Source: Peptoniphilus_A olsenii (GTDB lineage Bacteria; Bacillota; Clostridia; Tissierellales; Peptoniphilaceae). Taken from it: a stretch of 64,000 nucleotides of DNA. The translations under genes and the position numbers were made by a program. How positions within the stretch are numbered: position 1 is the stretch's first letter; the number at the start of each line of letters is the position of its first letter. The DNA lies in assembly GCF_040545475.1 (NCBI RefSeq), contig NZ_JBEPMA010000001.1:62001-126000 (forward strand), given 5' to 3'. Shown here one piece after another: positions 50,696 through 59,528 of this stretch. The notes beneath the pieces were generated by a model, which was not told the DNA's origin, did no database searches, and worked only from the letters and a program-made list of their open reading frames with translations.

Positions 50696-52130
50696 TAAAG
50701 ATAATAAAAGAATACTACTTCTACTAGTATTTTTGATTATACTTCTATTGTCACCAATAGTATATTTGACTTATTTTACAATCTTTGAGGCCAATAATAT
50801 TGTTGATCATCCTGCTAATAGAAGAGCGAATTTAAAAGAAAATTCTGTAAAAAGAGGCAGTATTTTTGATAGAAATCAAGAAGTATTGGCTTATTCAAAT
50901 GGAAAAAAATATAATTACCATAGAATATACAACTATCCTGTTATTTATTCTCACATAATAGGATATTCAGATAAAATAGTTGATAAATATGGCTTAGAAA
51001 AGGAAATGAATGATTATCTTATTGGCAAAAATGGTTCAAAAATATTAAAAATTTTTAAATCTGCATTTAATAGTGATTATGATCAATATACAGGAGATTC
51101 AATCACATTGACAACTGATACAAATTTACAGAGAAAAACTAGGTCAGTTCTTGCTGAAAATTTTGATAGAGGATCAGTAGTAATGATGAATCCAAAAACT
51201 GGCGAAGTATTATCAATGGTCTCACTTCCTGATTTTAACTCACAAAACATTGCCAAGGACATGGCTGAAATAAATACAGCAAATAATGGTGCTTTATTCA
51301 ATAGTTCTACCAAAGGTAGATTTGCTCCAGGTTCTGTTTTTAAAATCATAACCACCGAGGCTATACTTGAATCGGGTATATCACAAGGATACAATGACCG
51401 TGGATCAGAAAAAATAGATGAAGGCAGAGAATTTAAAAATGCTGGCGGCGGCATTTATGGTAGGGTTAATTTAAATGAAGCATTTACAAAATCTATTAAC
51501 ACATATTTTGTAAGAAAAGCTATAGATGTTGGCCTTGATAATATGTCATCTGTTGCGAAAAAATTTATGATAAATGAAAAAGTTGAATTTGAATTACCTT
51601 TGGAAATATCGACATGGAATTACACTAGAGATGGTTTTGATAGAACTGCTTTAGGTTCGGCTGGTATCGGTCACGATTCTGTGTTAGTTACACCCCTAGA
51701 AATGTGTCTAATAACTTCTACTATCGCAAATGATGGTATTATGATGCAGCCACATATTGTATCTAGAATAGATTCGTCAGACGGTAAAAATATACTCAGA
51801 AATTCTCCAACCGTTTTAAGTGAAGCACTTCCTAAAGAAAACGCTGAAAAAATTGCCAAGATGATGCAAAATGTTGTAAATAATGGAACTGGAACAGAAG
51901 CTTATCAAAGAGGTTATAAAATAGCTGGAAAAACTGGAACTGCACAAATCGATTTAGACCGAGGAACTAATAATGCATGGTTTGTAGGTTTTGCCCCAGC
52001 TGATGACCCTCAAGTGGCAATAGCTGTTGTTATACCGGGAATAAAGAACTCAGGCGGTGAAGTTGCAGCTCCTATTGCGGGAGAACTTTTAAAATACGCT
52101 ATAGACAATTTACAATTTGATGAAGATTGA
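50688..52130 (+). CDS. Class B penicillin-binding protein (PbpA-like transpeptidase)
   Basis: This 480-residue membrane-anchored D,D-transpeptidase has one N-terminal helix (about 8-30), a short dimerisation domain and the penicillin-binding domain. The three active-site motifs are SVFK (in FAPGSVFKIITTEA), SIN (in TKSINTYFV) and KTG (in AGKTGTAQ). The small N-terminal domain is like actinobacterial PbpA and the pair FHA-SEDS-PbpA is also seen there. It should act with the upstream SEDS protein. AGGGGT precedes the ATG. Confidence 0.92.
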   Translation: MNNKDNKRILLLLVFLIILLLSPIVYLTYFTIFEANNIVDHPANRRANLKENSVKRGSIFDRNQEVLAYSNGKKYNYHRIYNYPVIYSHIIGYSDKIVDKYGLEKEMNDYLIGKNGSKILKIFKSAFNSDYDQYTGDSITLTTDTNLQRKTRSVLAENFDRGSVVMMNPKTGEVLSMVSLPDFNSQNIAKDMAEINTANNGALFNSSTKGRFAPGSVFKIITTEAILESGISQGYNDRGSEKIDEGREFKNAGGGIYGRVNLNEAFTKSINTYFVRKAIDVGLDNMSSVAKKFMINEKVEFELPLEISTWNYTRDGFDRTALGSAGIGHDSVLVTPLEMCLITSTIANDGIMMQPHIVSRIDSSDGKNILRNSPTVLSEALPKENAEKIAKMMQNVVNNGTGTEAYQRGYKIAGKTGTAQIDLDRGTNNAWFVGFAPADDPQVAIAVVIPGIKNSGGEVAAPIAGELLKYAIDNLQFDED

Positions 52131-52137
52131 GGTGCAT

Positions 52138-52839
52138 ATGTATAATTCTAACTTTGTAACTGCTTTTATAGCTGCTGCAGGGATGGGTAAGAGAATGAAT
52201 ATGGGTATTAATAAACAGTTTTTAACTATCAATGACATTCCTATTTTAGCTCACACAATAAAAAAATTAGAAAAATCAAAGTACATCGATTTTTTGGTTA
52301 TTATCATCAAAAATACAGATATTTCTTATCTTGGTGAAATAATTAATAGATTTAAAATTAATATAGACTATAAAATTGTTTATGGGGGTAAAGAACGTCA
52401 AGATTCTATTTATAATGGATTAATAAATATGCCTGATCAGACTGACATTGTATTGACTCACGATGGAGCAAGACCTTTTGTATCAGTCGACAAAATAGAT
52501 GAGGCAATTGAAGAAGTTTTTGAAACTGGAGCATGTGTACTTGCGAATCGAGTTAAAGATACAATTAAAGTTTCACTAGATGGAAAATTAGTAAATTATA
52601 CTCCAAATAGAGATATGTTATGGCAAGTTCAAACTCCTCAAGTATTTAAAGCTGAAATATTATTGAAAGCGTATAATCAAGCTTATTCAGAAGATTATTA
52701 TGGAACAGATGATTGTTCTTTAGTGGAAAAAACTGGTGTTAAAGTTAAGTTAATAAATAATTCTTATGACAATATAAAAATAACAACAAAAGAAGATTTG
52801 CAAATTGCAAGTACTTTAATTAAGAAGGTGAAAGATTGA
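52138..52839 (+). CDS. ispD: 2-C-methyl-D-erythritol 4-phosphate cytidylyltransferase
   Basis: IspD (233 residues) makes CDP-methylerythritol in the MEP isoprenoid pathway. Motifs are AFIAAAGMGKRMN, INKQFLTINDIPIL, YGGKERQDSIYNGL, VLTHDGARPFV, QVQTPQVFK and YGTDDCSLVEKTG. ATG 52138 is supported by GAGGTG (52129-52134), which overlaps the previous stop; the longer in-frame start at 52117 lies inside the PBP gene. It overlaps ispF by 4 bases. Confidence 0.94.
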   Translation: MYNSNFVTAFIAAAGMGKRMNMGINKQFLTINDIPILAHTIKKLEKSKYIDFLVIIIKNTDISYLGEIINRFKINIDYKIVYGGKERQDSIYNGLINMPDQTDIVLTHDGARPFVSVDKIDEAIEEVFETGACVLANRVKDTIKVSLDGKLVNYTPNRDMLWQVQTPQVFKAEILLKAYNQAYSEDYYGTDDCSLVEKTGVKVKLINNSYDNIKITTKEDLQIASTLIKKVKD

Positions 52840-53312
52840 GAATTGGTATAGGATACGATGTTCATTGTCTTGTAGAAGGAAGAAAACTAACAATTGGTGG
52901 CGAAAATATTGATTATGAGAAAGGACTTTTAGGCCATTCTGATGCAGATGTACTAATTCATGCTATTATGGATTCTATTTTAGGCGCTTTAGCAATGAAA
53001 GATATTGGTTTTCATTTCCCTGATACAGATGAAGCTTATAAAGATATAGACTCAAAAGTATTACTAAAAAAAGTCTATAATATTATGGATTCTAGTGGTT
53101 ATGAAGTAAACAATATAGATTCAGTTGTAGCATGCGAAGAGCCTAAATTAAAAGATTATATTGATAATATGAGAAAAAATATATCTAATATTTTAGAAAC
53201 TAATATAGAAAATATATCTATAAAAGCTACAACAACTGAGAAACTAGGGTTTGTGGGTAGAAAAGAAGGTATCTCTGCTCAAGCAGTTTGTATTTTAAGA
53301 AAGAAGGATTAG
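52836..53312 (+). CDS. ispF: 2-C-methyl-D-erythritol 2,4-cyclodiphosphate synthase
   Basis: IspF (158 residues) cyclises the CDP-ME phosphate product. The metal ligands are in GYDVHCL and GHSDADVLIHAIMDSILGAL; TTEKLGFVGRKEGISAQAV ends the family pattern. The TTG start is preceded by GAAGGTG. ispD and ispF are adjacent, while ispE and the early genes dxs and dxr are not in this window. Confidence 0.95.
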   Translation: MRIGIGYDVHCLVEGRKLTIGGENIDYEKGLLGHSDADVLIHAIMDSILGALAMKDIGFHFPDTDEAYKDIDSKVLLKKVYNIMDSSGYEVNNIDSVVACEEPKLKDYIDNMRKNISNILETNIENISIKATTTEKLGFVGRKEGISAQAVCILRKKD

Positions 53313-53972
53313 ATGAAGTTTTTTATTGATACTGCGAATATTGAAGAAATAATAGAAATCAATTCTTGGGGAATTTTATCAGGTGTAACTACCAACCCAA
53401 GTTTAATTGCAAAAAGTGGAGGGGTTTTTGAGGAAGTTGTAGAAGAGATATCTACTATTGTAGAAGGTCCCATTTCAGCCGAAGTAATCTCTACAGACCT
53501 CAAAAATATGCTTAAAGAAGCTCGTCAGCTTGCAAAAATATCAAAAAATATTGTAATTAAAATTCCTATGATTGAGGAAGGACTAAAAGCTGTAAATATA
53601 TTAAGTAAAGAAGGAATAAAGACTAATGTAACTTTAATTTTTTCTTTATCACAAGCATTACTTGCTGCCAATGCTGGAGCAACTTATATAAGTCCTTTTA
53701 TGGGTAGACTAGATGATATTGGAGAAAGTGGTATAAAACTAGTTAAAGATATAAAAGATACTTTTAATAAATATGATTATGATACTGAAATTATAGCCGC
53801 CAGCATTAGACATCAAACTCATGTTGAATTGGTTGCTAATTCTGGTGCAGACATTGCTACAATACCATATAAAATTTTTAAAGAAATGATAAAACATGAT
53901 TTAACCGATAAAGGTTTGAAAATATTTCTTGATGATTTTAAAAATGTAAAAACAAAAGGAGAACTTAACTAA
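53313..53972 (+). CDS. fsa: Transaldolase/fructose-6-phosphate aldolase (TalC type)
   Basis: This 219-residue protein is a small transaldolase. MKFFIDTANIEEIIEINSWGILSGVTTNPSL, the Schiff-base lysine in NIVIKIPM, TNVTLIFSLSQALLAANAGATYISPFMGRLDD and AASIRHQTHV are diagnostic. It may act as transaldolase in the pentose phosphate pathway; fructose-6-phosphate aldolase activity is possible and is not distinguishable here. It begins directly after the ispF stop. Confidence 0.93.
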   Translation: MKFFIDTANIEEIIEINSWGILSGVTTNPSLIAKSGGVFEEVVEEISTIVEGPISAEVISTDLKNMLKEARQLAKISKNIVIKIPMIEEGLKAVNILSKEGIKTNVTLIFSLSQALLAANAGATYISPFMGRLDDIGESGIKLVKDIKDTFNKYDYDTEIIAASIRHQTHVELVANSGADIATIPYKIFKEMIKHDLTDKGLKIFLDDFKNVKTKGELN

Positions 53973-54937
53973 TGGATAGAAATTTAGCTTTAAATCTAGC
54001 AAGAGTAACTGAAGCAGCTGCATTATCTGCTGGAAAATGGCTTGGTCGTGGAGACAAAAATGCTGCTGATAAAGCTGCAGTTGATGCAATGAGAAGAATG
54101 TTTGATACAGTTGAAATTGATGGTACAGTTGTCATTGGAGAAGGAGAAATAGACGAGGCTCCAATGCTATATATTGGCGAAAATATTGGAACTAAAACTG
54201 GTGAAAATGAAGTTGATATTGCTGTTGACCCAATCGACGGTACAAATTCTATCGCTCATGGAATGGCTAATTCTATTGCTGTGCTTGCAGTTGCACCAAA
54301 AGGCTGCCTACTTCATGCACCTGATATTTATATGGATAAAATAGCATGTGGTCCCAAAGCAAAAGGTTGCATAAATTTAGATGATTCACCTAGCGATAAC
54401 ATAAAAAGAGTTGCTAAAGCCTTAGACAAAAATGTAGAAGATATTACTGTAGCGATTCTTGATAGACCAAGACACGAAGATATTATCGATGAAATTAGGT
54501 CCATTGGTGCACGAATTAAAAAAATTTCCGATGGAGATATTGTGACAGCTATAGAAACTTGTTATGAAGATTCAGGTATAGATTTAGTTATAGGTAGAGG
54601 TGGAGCTCCTGAAGGAGTTATCGCTGCAGCAGCATTAAAGTGTTTAGGCGGAGACTTCCAAGGTAGATTACATCCAACAGATGACAAACAGATAGAAAGA
54701 TGTAAAAACTTAAATTCTAATCTCGATAAAATCTATAATATTGATGATTTAGTAAAAGGTAATGAGGTTATTTTTTCTGTAACTGGCATAACGTCTGGCG
54801 AGATTTTAGATGGAGTAAAATATTACGGTAAAAATAAAGCTACAACTGAATCTTTAGTTTTGAGACTACCTAGTGGAACTCAAAGATTTATTAAATCAGT
54901 GCATGCACTTGATCTTAAACCAGATTACGCGAAGTGA
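53972..54937 (+). CDS. glpX: Class II fructose-1,6-bisphosphatase
   Basis: GlpX (321 residues) dephosphorylates fructose 1,6-bisphosphate in gluconeogenesis. The metal and substrate blocks are GEGEIDEAPMLYIGE, AVDPIDGTNSIAHGM and IGRGGAPEGVIAAAALKCLGG. The gene overlaps the transaldolase stop by one base. The order fsa-glpX-rho-rpmE is conserved in many clostridia. Confidence 0.95.
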   Translation: MDRNLALNLARVTEAAALSAGKWLGRGDKNAADKAAVDAMRRMFDTVEIDGTVVIGEGEIDEAPMLYIGENIGTKTGENEVDIAVDPIDGTNSIAHGMANSIAVLAVAPKGCLLHAPDIYMDKIACGPKAKGCINLDDSPSDNIKRVAKALDKNVEDITVAILDRPRHEDIIDEIRSIGARIKKISDGDIVTAIETCYEDSGIDLVIGRGGAPEGVIAAAALKCLGGDFQGRLHPTDDKQIERCKNLNSNLDKIYNIDDLVKGNEVIFSVTGITSGEILDGVKYYGKNKATTESLVLRLPSGTQRFIKSVHALDLKPDYAK

Positions 54938-54944
54938 TTTTATT

Positions 54945-56402
54945 ATGAAAAGCAGAAATGATTATGAAATATTAAATAAAAAATCTTTAGAAGATTTAAA
55001 AAAAATAGCTGCATCTATGGGTTTGAAATTGAGTAACAATTACAATGCTCAAGACTATAAACATTTTATAGTTAAAGGAATTATACCCGAAAAAAAAGAA
55101 GATTTAAATAATCTAAAAGTTTCTGAACTTAGAGAAATAGCCAAGAATTTAGATATAGATAAAGCTTATTCTTTAAAAAAAGATGAATTAATTGCAAGAA
55201 TAAATTCACGAAAGGAGAATGCAGATATAATAGAAGAAAATGATATTGAGAAATTAGATTTGTCTGATAATGCTGCTGAAGCATTGGAAAATTTAGAAGA
55301 CACTACTTATGTTAAAGGCATCTTAGATTTACATCAAGATGGATATGGATTTTTAAGAACTTTTAATTATTTGCCAAGTGAAGGAGATATTTACGTTTCA
55401 CCATCTCAAATAAGAAAATTTAGACTGAGAAATGGCGATGAAATTTTAGGTGCAGTTTCTCCTTCAAAAGAAGGTGAAAATTTTAATGCTCTATTATATA
55501 TTAAGAAAGTTAACGGACAAAATCCAAATAATATAGTCCATAGAGATTATTTTGATAATTTAACACCTATATATCCTAATGAAAAAATAATCTTGGAAAC
55601 TGAGGACAAAGACATAGCTACTCGTGTCATAGACTTGTTGTCTCCAGTGGGAAGAGGTCAAAGAGGTATGATTGTTTCCCAACCTAAATCAGGTAAAACT
55701 ACATTAATAAAAAAAATATCACGATCAATTAGCAAAAACTATCCAGATATTCATTTAATAGTATTACTTATTGACGAAAGACCTGAAGAAGTAACAGACA
55801 TGCAAAGATCAGTTAAAGGAGAAGTTGTATATTCAACCTTTGACGAAACCCCAAAAAATCACACACGAATTGCTGAAATGGTAATTGATAGAGCTAAAAG
55901 ATTAGTTGAACAAAAAGAGGATGTAGTAATTTTATTAGACTCTTTAACGAGGCTTTCGAGAGCTTACAACCTAATAACTCCAACAAGCGGAAAAACACTA
56001 TCTGGTGGTCTTGATCCCTTATCACTTCATAAACCTAAAAGGTTCTTTGGTGCTGCTAGAAATATTGAAGAAGGTGGAAGCTTAACTATACTTGCAACGG
56101 CTCTAGTTGAAACAGGTTCTAAAATGGACGATATTATTTTTGAAGAGTTTAAAGGCACTGGTAACATGGAACTACACTTAGATAGAGTCTTGTCTGAAAG
56201 AAGAATTTTCCCAGCATTAGACATATTCAAATCAAGTACTCGAAAAGAGGAGTTATTATTAAATCAAAATGAATTAAAATTTAATCATTCATTCAGAAAA
56301 AAATTAAACGAAGAGAATAAGAATGAGATTACAGAACAATTCATAGATAACCTAGATAAATCAATTAATAATGAAGAATTCTTAAAAAAGTATAGAATAT
56401 AG
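54945..56402 (+). CDS. rho: Transcription termination factor Rho
   Basis: Rho (485 residues) is the hexameric RNA helicase that ends transcription. An extended N-terminal part with SAP-like helices (about 1-110) precedes the RNA-binding cold-shock-like domain (GILDLHQDGYGFLRTFNYLPSEGDIYVSPSQIRKF). The ATPase has Walker A SQPKSGKTTLIKK, LLIDERPEEVTDMQR, LLDSLTRLSRAYN (Walker B), and the R-loop region GTGNMELHLDRVLSERRIFPALDI. ATG 54945 is chosen; the in-frame ATG at 54873 lies inside glpX. Confidence 0.95.
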   Translation: MKSRNDYEILNKKSLEDLKKIAASMGLKLSNNYNAQDYKHFIVKGIIPEKKEDLNNLKVSELREIAKNLDIDKAYSLKKDELIARINSRKENADIIEENDIEKLDLSDNAAEALENLEDTTYVKGILDLHQDGYGFLRTFNYLPSEGDIYVSPSQIRKFRLRNGDEILGAVSPSKEGENFNALLYIKKVNGQNPNNIVHRDYFDNLTPIYPNEKIILETEDKDIATRVIDLLSPVGRGQRGMIVSQPKSGKTTLIKKISRSISKNYPDIHLIVLLIDERPEEVTDMQRSVKGEVVYSTFDETPKNHTRIAEMVIDRAKRLVEQKEDVVILLDSLTRLSRAYNLITPTSGKTLSGGLDPLSLHKPKRFFGAARNIEEGGSLTILATALVETGSKMDDIIFEEFKGTGNMELHLDRVLSERRIFPALDIFKSSTRKEELLLNQNELKFNHSFRKKLNEENKNEITEQFIDNLDKSINNEEFLKKYRI

Positions 56403-56427
56403 CTATTACTATCTTTAAAATTATTAT

Positions 56428-56456
56428 TTGAAAAATAAATATTATTATTGTATAAT
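56428..56456 (+). promoter_or_regulatory. rpmE promoter P1
   Basis: TTGAAA (56428-56433), 17 bases, TATAAT (56451-56456). It lies 26 bases after the rho stop and gives a leader of about 85 bases. Confidence 0.72.
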
Positions 56457-56478
56457 ATTAATGTTATTTAATTAATGG

Positions 56479-56507
56479 TTGATATTATCAGTTTTTAATG
56501 TTATAAT
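56479..56507 (+). promoter_or_regulatory. rpmE promoter P2
   Basis: TTGATA (56479-56484), 17 bases, TATAAT (56502-56507) with TGt upstream (extended -10). The predicted start is about 56514, giving a leader of about 35 bases with AGGGGGC. Confidence 0.8.
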
Positions 56508-56548
56508 TTAAAAATTGAGTTATAAAAAGAATAAGGGGGCTAATATAC

Positions 56549-56752
56549 ATGAAAAAAGGAATTCATCCAGAATATAAAGAAGCAACAGTTACTTGTGCTT
56601 GTGGAAATACATTCACAACAGGTTCTGTAAAAGAAGACCTAAAAGTTGAAGTGTGCTCAGCTTGTCATCCTTTCTTTACAGGAAAACAAAAATTCTCTGA
56701 TCACGGCGGAAGAATTGAAAAATTCAACAAGAGATACAAAAGAGAAAAATAA
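56549..56752 (+). CDS. rpmE: 50S ribosomal protein L31 (zinc-binding form)
   Basis: L31 (67 residues) starts MKKGIHPEYKEATVTCACGNTFTTGS and has the second pair CSACHPFFTGKQ, giving the four cysteines of the zinc-binding C+ form. AAGGGGGC precedes the ATG. It has two promoters and its own terminator, so it is likely a highly expressed monocistronic gene after rho. Confidence 0.97.
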   Translation: MKKGIHPEYKEATVTCACGNTFTTGSVKEDLKVEVCSACHPFFTGKQKFSDHGGRIEKFNKRYKREK

Positions 56753-56754
56753 TC

Positions 56755-56781
56755 AAAAGGTTAGCCAAGCTAACCTTTTTT
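56755..56781 (+). terminator. Intrinsic terminator after rpmE
   Basis: A 7-bp core stem GGTTAGC/GCTAACC with loop CAA, extended by A4 and T6 flanks. Confidence 0.92.
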
Positions 56782-56794
56782 AATATTAAAGATA

Positions 56795-57625
56795 ATGAAT
56801 ATAACAGAAGCTTTAAACGAAGGTGAGAAATATTTAAAAGATATCAAATATTCTTCATCTTCAAAAGAATTAAGATATATACTCTCTCATTTATTAAATA
56901 AAGACATTTCATATTTGTTTGCACATTCAGAGCAGAAACTTTCGCCATTAATCGAAAAAAAATATATTGAAATCCTAAACAGAAGAAGAAGAGGAGAACC
57001 ACTACAATATATATTAGGAAAAACAGAATTTTTTGGAAGAGATTTTATTGTAAATAAAAATGTTTTAATTCCAAGACAAGATACGGAATTATCTATTGAA
57101 ATTTTGTTAGATATAATAAAAAATAATAATATTGACTCTATATTAGATATTGGTACTGGGAGTGGTGCAGTAGCTATTACTGTTAATTCAGAGAGTAATA
57201 TCAATACAACTGCTTGTGATATAAGCAAAAAAGCCTTAGAGGTCGCATCTGATAACGCAAAACTATTACATTCAAATGTACTATTTATTGAGAGTAATTT
57301 ATTTGATAATATCGACGGCACCTTTGATATTATTTATTCTAACCCTCCCTATATAGAAAGGAAAGAAATAGATAATCTACAGGTTGAAGTTAAAAACTTT
57401 GAACCAAGACTAGCATTAGATGGTGGTATAGATGGACTTTATTTTTACAAAAATATTATAAAAAAAGCACCATTTTTTTTAAATAAAGATGGTTATTTAA
57501 TCTTTGAAATAGGTTATAATCAAGGTCATGAATTAGTAAAACTTATGTGTAAAAACTTTGAGACAAAAATTTACAAAGATTTAAATAATTTAGACAGAGT
57601 AATAGTAGGTAAAATGAGGAGTTAA
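56795..57625 (+). CDS. prmC: Release factor glutamine methyltransferase PrmC
   Basis: PrmC (276 residues) methylates the glutamine of the GGQ motif in peptide release factors; the substrate RF1 is encoded next. The N-terminal helical domain (NEGEKYLKDI ... RRRRGEPLQYILGKTEFFG) precedes the Rossmann domain with LIPRQDTE, LDIGTGSGAVAI and the catalytic NPPY in YSNPPYIE. The ATG has no visible Shine-Dalgarno sequence and lies only 14 bases after the rpmE terminator, so its expression signals are unclear. Confidence 0.94.
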   Translation: MNITEALNEGEKYLKDIKYSSSSKELRYILSHLLNKDISYLFAHSEQKLSPLIEKKYIEILNRRRRGEPLQYILGKTEFFGRDFIVNKNVLIPRQDTELSIEILLDIIKNNNIDSILDIGTGSGAVAITVNSESNINTTACDISKKALEVASDNAKLLHSNVLFIESNLFDNIDGTFDIIYSNPPYIERKEIDNLQVEVKNFEPRLALDGGIDGLYFYKNIIKKAPFFLNKDGYLIFEIGYNQGHELVKLMCKNFETKIYKDLNNLDRVIVGKMRS

Positions 57626-57626
57626 C

Positions 57627-58703
57627 ATGTACGAAAAATTATCAGTTTTTGAAGATAAACTCATACAGTTAGAAAATGATTTATCCAATATTCAAATAAT
57701 AAATGATTCTAAGCTATATCAACAAAAAGCAATAGAACACGCCGAGCTTGAACCTATTGTTTTAAAATATAGAGAATACAAAAAAACTTTAGATACACTT
57801 AATGAAAATAAAGAACTAATAAAAGAAAAATTAGATGATGAATTTAGAGAATTAGTTAAAGAAGAAATAAGTGAATCTGAAAAAAAATTAGAAATACTTG
57901 AAAATGATTTAAAAATACTTTTAATACCAAAAGACAAGAATGATAATAAAAATGTTATCATGGAAATTAGAGCAGGAGCAGGTGGAGATGAAGCTGCACT
58001 TTTTGCCGGTGTACTTTATAGACAATATACCCGTTATGCTGAGAGGTCGGGATTTAAAGTAGAAACAATATCTACTAATGAGATAGGAATTGGCGGTTTC
58101 AAAGAAGCAGTATTTATGATTATAGGTAATGGTGCATATTCAAGATTAAAATTTGAATCGGGAGTTCATAGGGTACAAAGAGTTCCTGAAACAGAAAGTG
58201 GAGGCCGTATTCATACTTCTACAGCAACAGTTGCTGTTTTGCCAGAAATAGATGATGTTGAAGTAGAAATAAACCAATCCGAAATAAGATTTGATGTCTT
58301 CAGAGCTAGTGGAAATGGAGGACAATGTGTTAACACTACAGATTCTGCAGTAAGATTAACTCACATTCCAACTGGTATTGTAATTTCTTGTCAAGATGAA
58401 AAATCACAACTTCGAAACAAAGAAAAAGCGATGAAATTATTAAGAGCTAAATTATATGATCTAAAATTGCAAGAACAAAACGAACAAGAGTCCGAACAAC
58501 GATCATCTCAAATAGGTACAGGTGATCGCTCCGAGAGAATACGAACTTATAATTATCCACAAGGTAGGGTAACCGACCACCGAATTAACTTTACTACCCA
58601 TAAAATTGACGCGATTAACGATGGAGATTTAAATGAAATAATAGATGCTTTAATAGCCTATGATCAAACTCAAAAAATATCTAATATTGATAAAACTAAT
58701 TAA
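57627..58703 (+). CDS. prfA: Peptide chain release factor 1
   Basis: RF1 (358 residues) releases peptides at UAA and UAG. The GGQ motif is in RASGNGGQCVNTTDSAVRL, and the codon-recognition PxT motif is Pro-Glu-Thr in RVPETESGGRIHTS. EIRAGAGGDEAALFAG and RSSQIGTGDRSERIRTYNYPQGRVTDHRI complete the match. GAGGAG precedes the ATG. TAG is a common stop in this window, so RF1 is needed. Confidence 0.96.
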   Translation: MYEKLSVFEDKLIQLENDLSNIQIINDSKLYQQKAIEHAELEPIVLKYREYKKTLDTLNENKELIKEKLDDEFRELVKEEISESEKKLEILENDLKILLIPKDKNDNKNVIMEIRAGAGGDEAALFAGVLYRQYTRYAERSGFKVETISTNEIGIGGFKEAVFMIIGNGAYSRLKFESGVHRVQRVPETESGGRIHTSTATVAVLPEIDDVEVEINQSEIRFDVFRASGNGGQCVNTTDSAVRLTHIPTGIVISCQDEKSQLRNKEKAMKLLRAKLYDLKLQEQNEQESEQRSSQIGTGDRSERIRTYNYPQGRVTDHRINFTTHKIDAINDGDLNEIIDALIAYDQTQKISNIDKTN

Positions 58704-58735
58704 GTTAAATTAATATTTATGATATTTTTAATTAT

Positions 58736-58764
58736 TTGATTTTTATATTTCTATAAACTATAAT
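58736..58764 (+). promoter_or_regulatory. Rubrerythrin promoter
   Basis: TTGATT (58736-58741), 17 bases, TATAAT (58759-58764), about 41 bases before the ATG. Confidence 0.8.
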
Positions 58765-58805
58765 ATATATGTAAAGTTTATAACTTATTTTAAGGGGGTA
58801 ATATT

Positions 58806-59351
58806 ATGAATCAAATGACAAGTGATAACTTAAGATCAGCTTTTGGCGGAGAGTCACAAGCACATATGAGATACTTAATTTGGGGAGATGTTGCAGAAAA
58901 AGAAGGATTTCCTAATGTAAAAAGACTTTTTACAGCTACTTCTGATGCAGAAAGAATCCATGCTACATTGCATTTCAACGCGTTAAGAGATGTTGATGGT
59001 GATTTCCCTGTAGTTTCTATGGCTGGTTTTGGTATAAAAGAAACTTCTGAAAACTTAGTTGGAGCAAAAAACGGTGAAATATTTGAATCTACACAAATGT
59101 ATCCAGCTTATATCGCAGTAGCTGAAATGCAAGAAGAAAAAGAAGCTGTTAGAGCTATGAAATACGCAACTGCTGCTGAAGAAGTACATGCAAAAAGATA
59201 TCAAGAAGCTAAGGACTTTGTTGATCAAGGTAAAGATTTAGATGTTGAAAAAATCTTATTATGTCCTATATGTGGATACATCACTTTTGATGACACAGAA
59301 GAAGCTTGCCCTATATGTGGATGTAAAAAAGATAAATTTGTTGAATATTAA
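58806..59351 (+). CDS. rbr: Rubrerythrin
   Basis: Rubrerythrin (181 residues) reduces hydrogen peroxide in anaerobes. The four-helix diiron domain shows FGGESQAHMRYLIWGDVAEKEG, DAERIHATLHF, AVAEMQEEKEA and AAEEVHAKRYQEA with Glu/His ligands. The C-terminal rubredoxin domain has CPICG and CPICGC pairs. AAGGGGGT precedes the ATG. It is monocistronic with its own promoter and terminator, consistent with oxidative stress control, though no PerR-like operator was recognised. Confidence 0.95.
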   Translation: MNQMTSDNLRSAFGGESQAHMRYLIWGDVAEKEGFPNVKRLFTATSDAERIHATLHFNALRDVDGDFPVVSMAGFGIKETSENLVGAKNGEIFESTQMYPAYIAVAEMQEEKEAVRAMKYATAAEEVHAKRYQEAKDFVDQGKDLDVEKILLCPICGYITFDDTEEACPICGCKKDKFVEY

Positions 59352-59364
59352 TTTTATTATTAAA

Positions 59365-59399
59365 AAAACTTTCCTTTATGTATTAAAGGAGAGTTTTTT
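59365..59399 (+). terminator. Intrinsic terminator after rubrerythrin
   Basis: A stem of about 14 bp, AAAACTTTCCTTTA against TAAAGGAGAGTTTT (one T-G pair), with loop TGTAT and a closing T run. Confidence 0.88.
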
Positions 59400-59410
59400 A
59401 ATTTATATTA

Positions 59411-59439
59411 TTGCTAATTTTAGCCATCTATGATATACT
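59411..59439 (+). promoter_or_regulatory. rpsB promoter
   Basis: TTGCTA (59411-59416), 17 bases, TATACT (59434-59439) with TGa just upstream. The predicted transcription start is about 59446, leaving a leader of nearly 100 bases. Confidence 0.72.
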
Positions 59440-59471
59440 TTTTAACGGTATTAAAAACACACATTTTTTGA

Positions 59472-59504
59472 TGATAGAAGAGTTGCGATCTCGTCCTTCT
59501 ATCA
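59472..59504 (+). promoter_or_regulatory. Stem-loop in the rpsB leader
   Basis: A 9-bp perfect stem TGATAGAAG/CTTCTATCA with a 15-base loop, not followed by a T run. It lies in the untranslated leader between the rpsB promoter and ribosome binding site. This is a candidate ribosomal protein autoregulatory element (S2 binding), but I do not recognise it as a named family. Confidence 0.5.
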
Positions 59505-59528
59505 GTTGATGAAAATGGAGGATAAAAC

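Noticed and set aside
59242..59433. 63-residue open frame after the rubredoxin end of rubrerythrin
   Set aside because: It overlaps the rubrerythrin C-terminus in another frame and runs through the terminator; no ribosome binding site.
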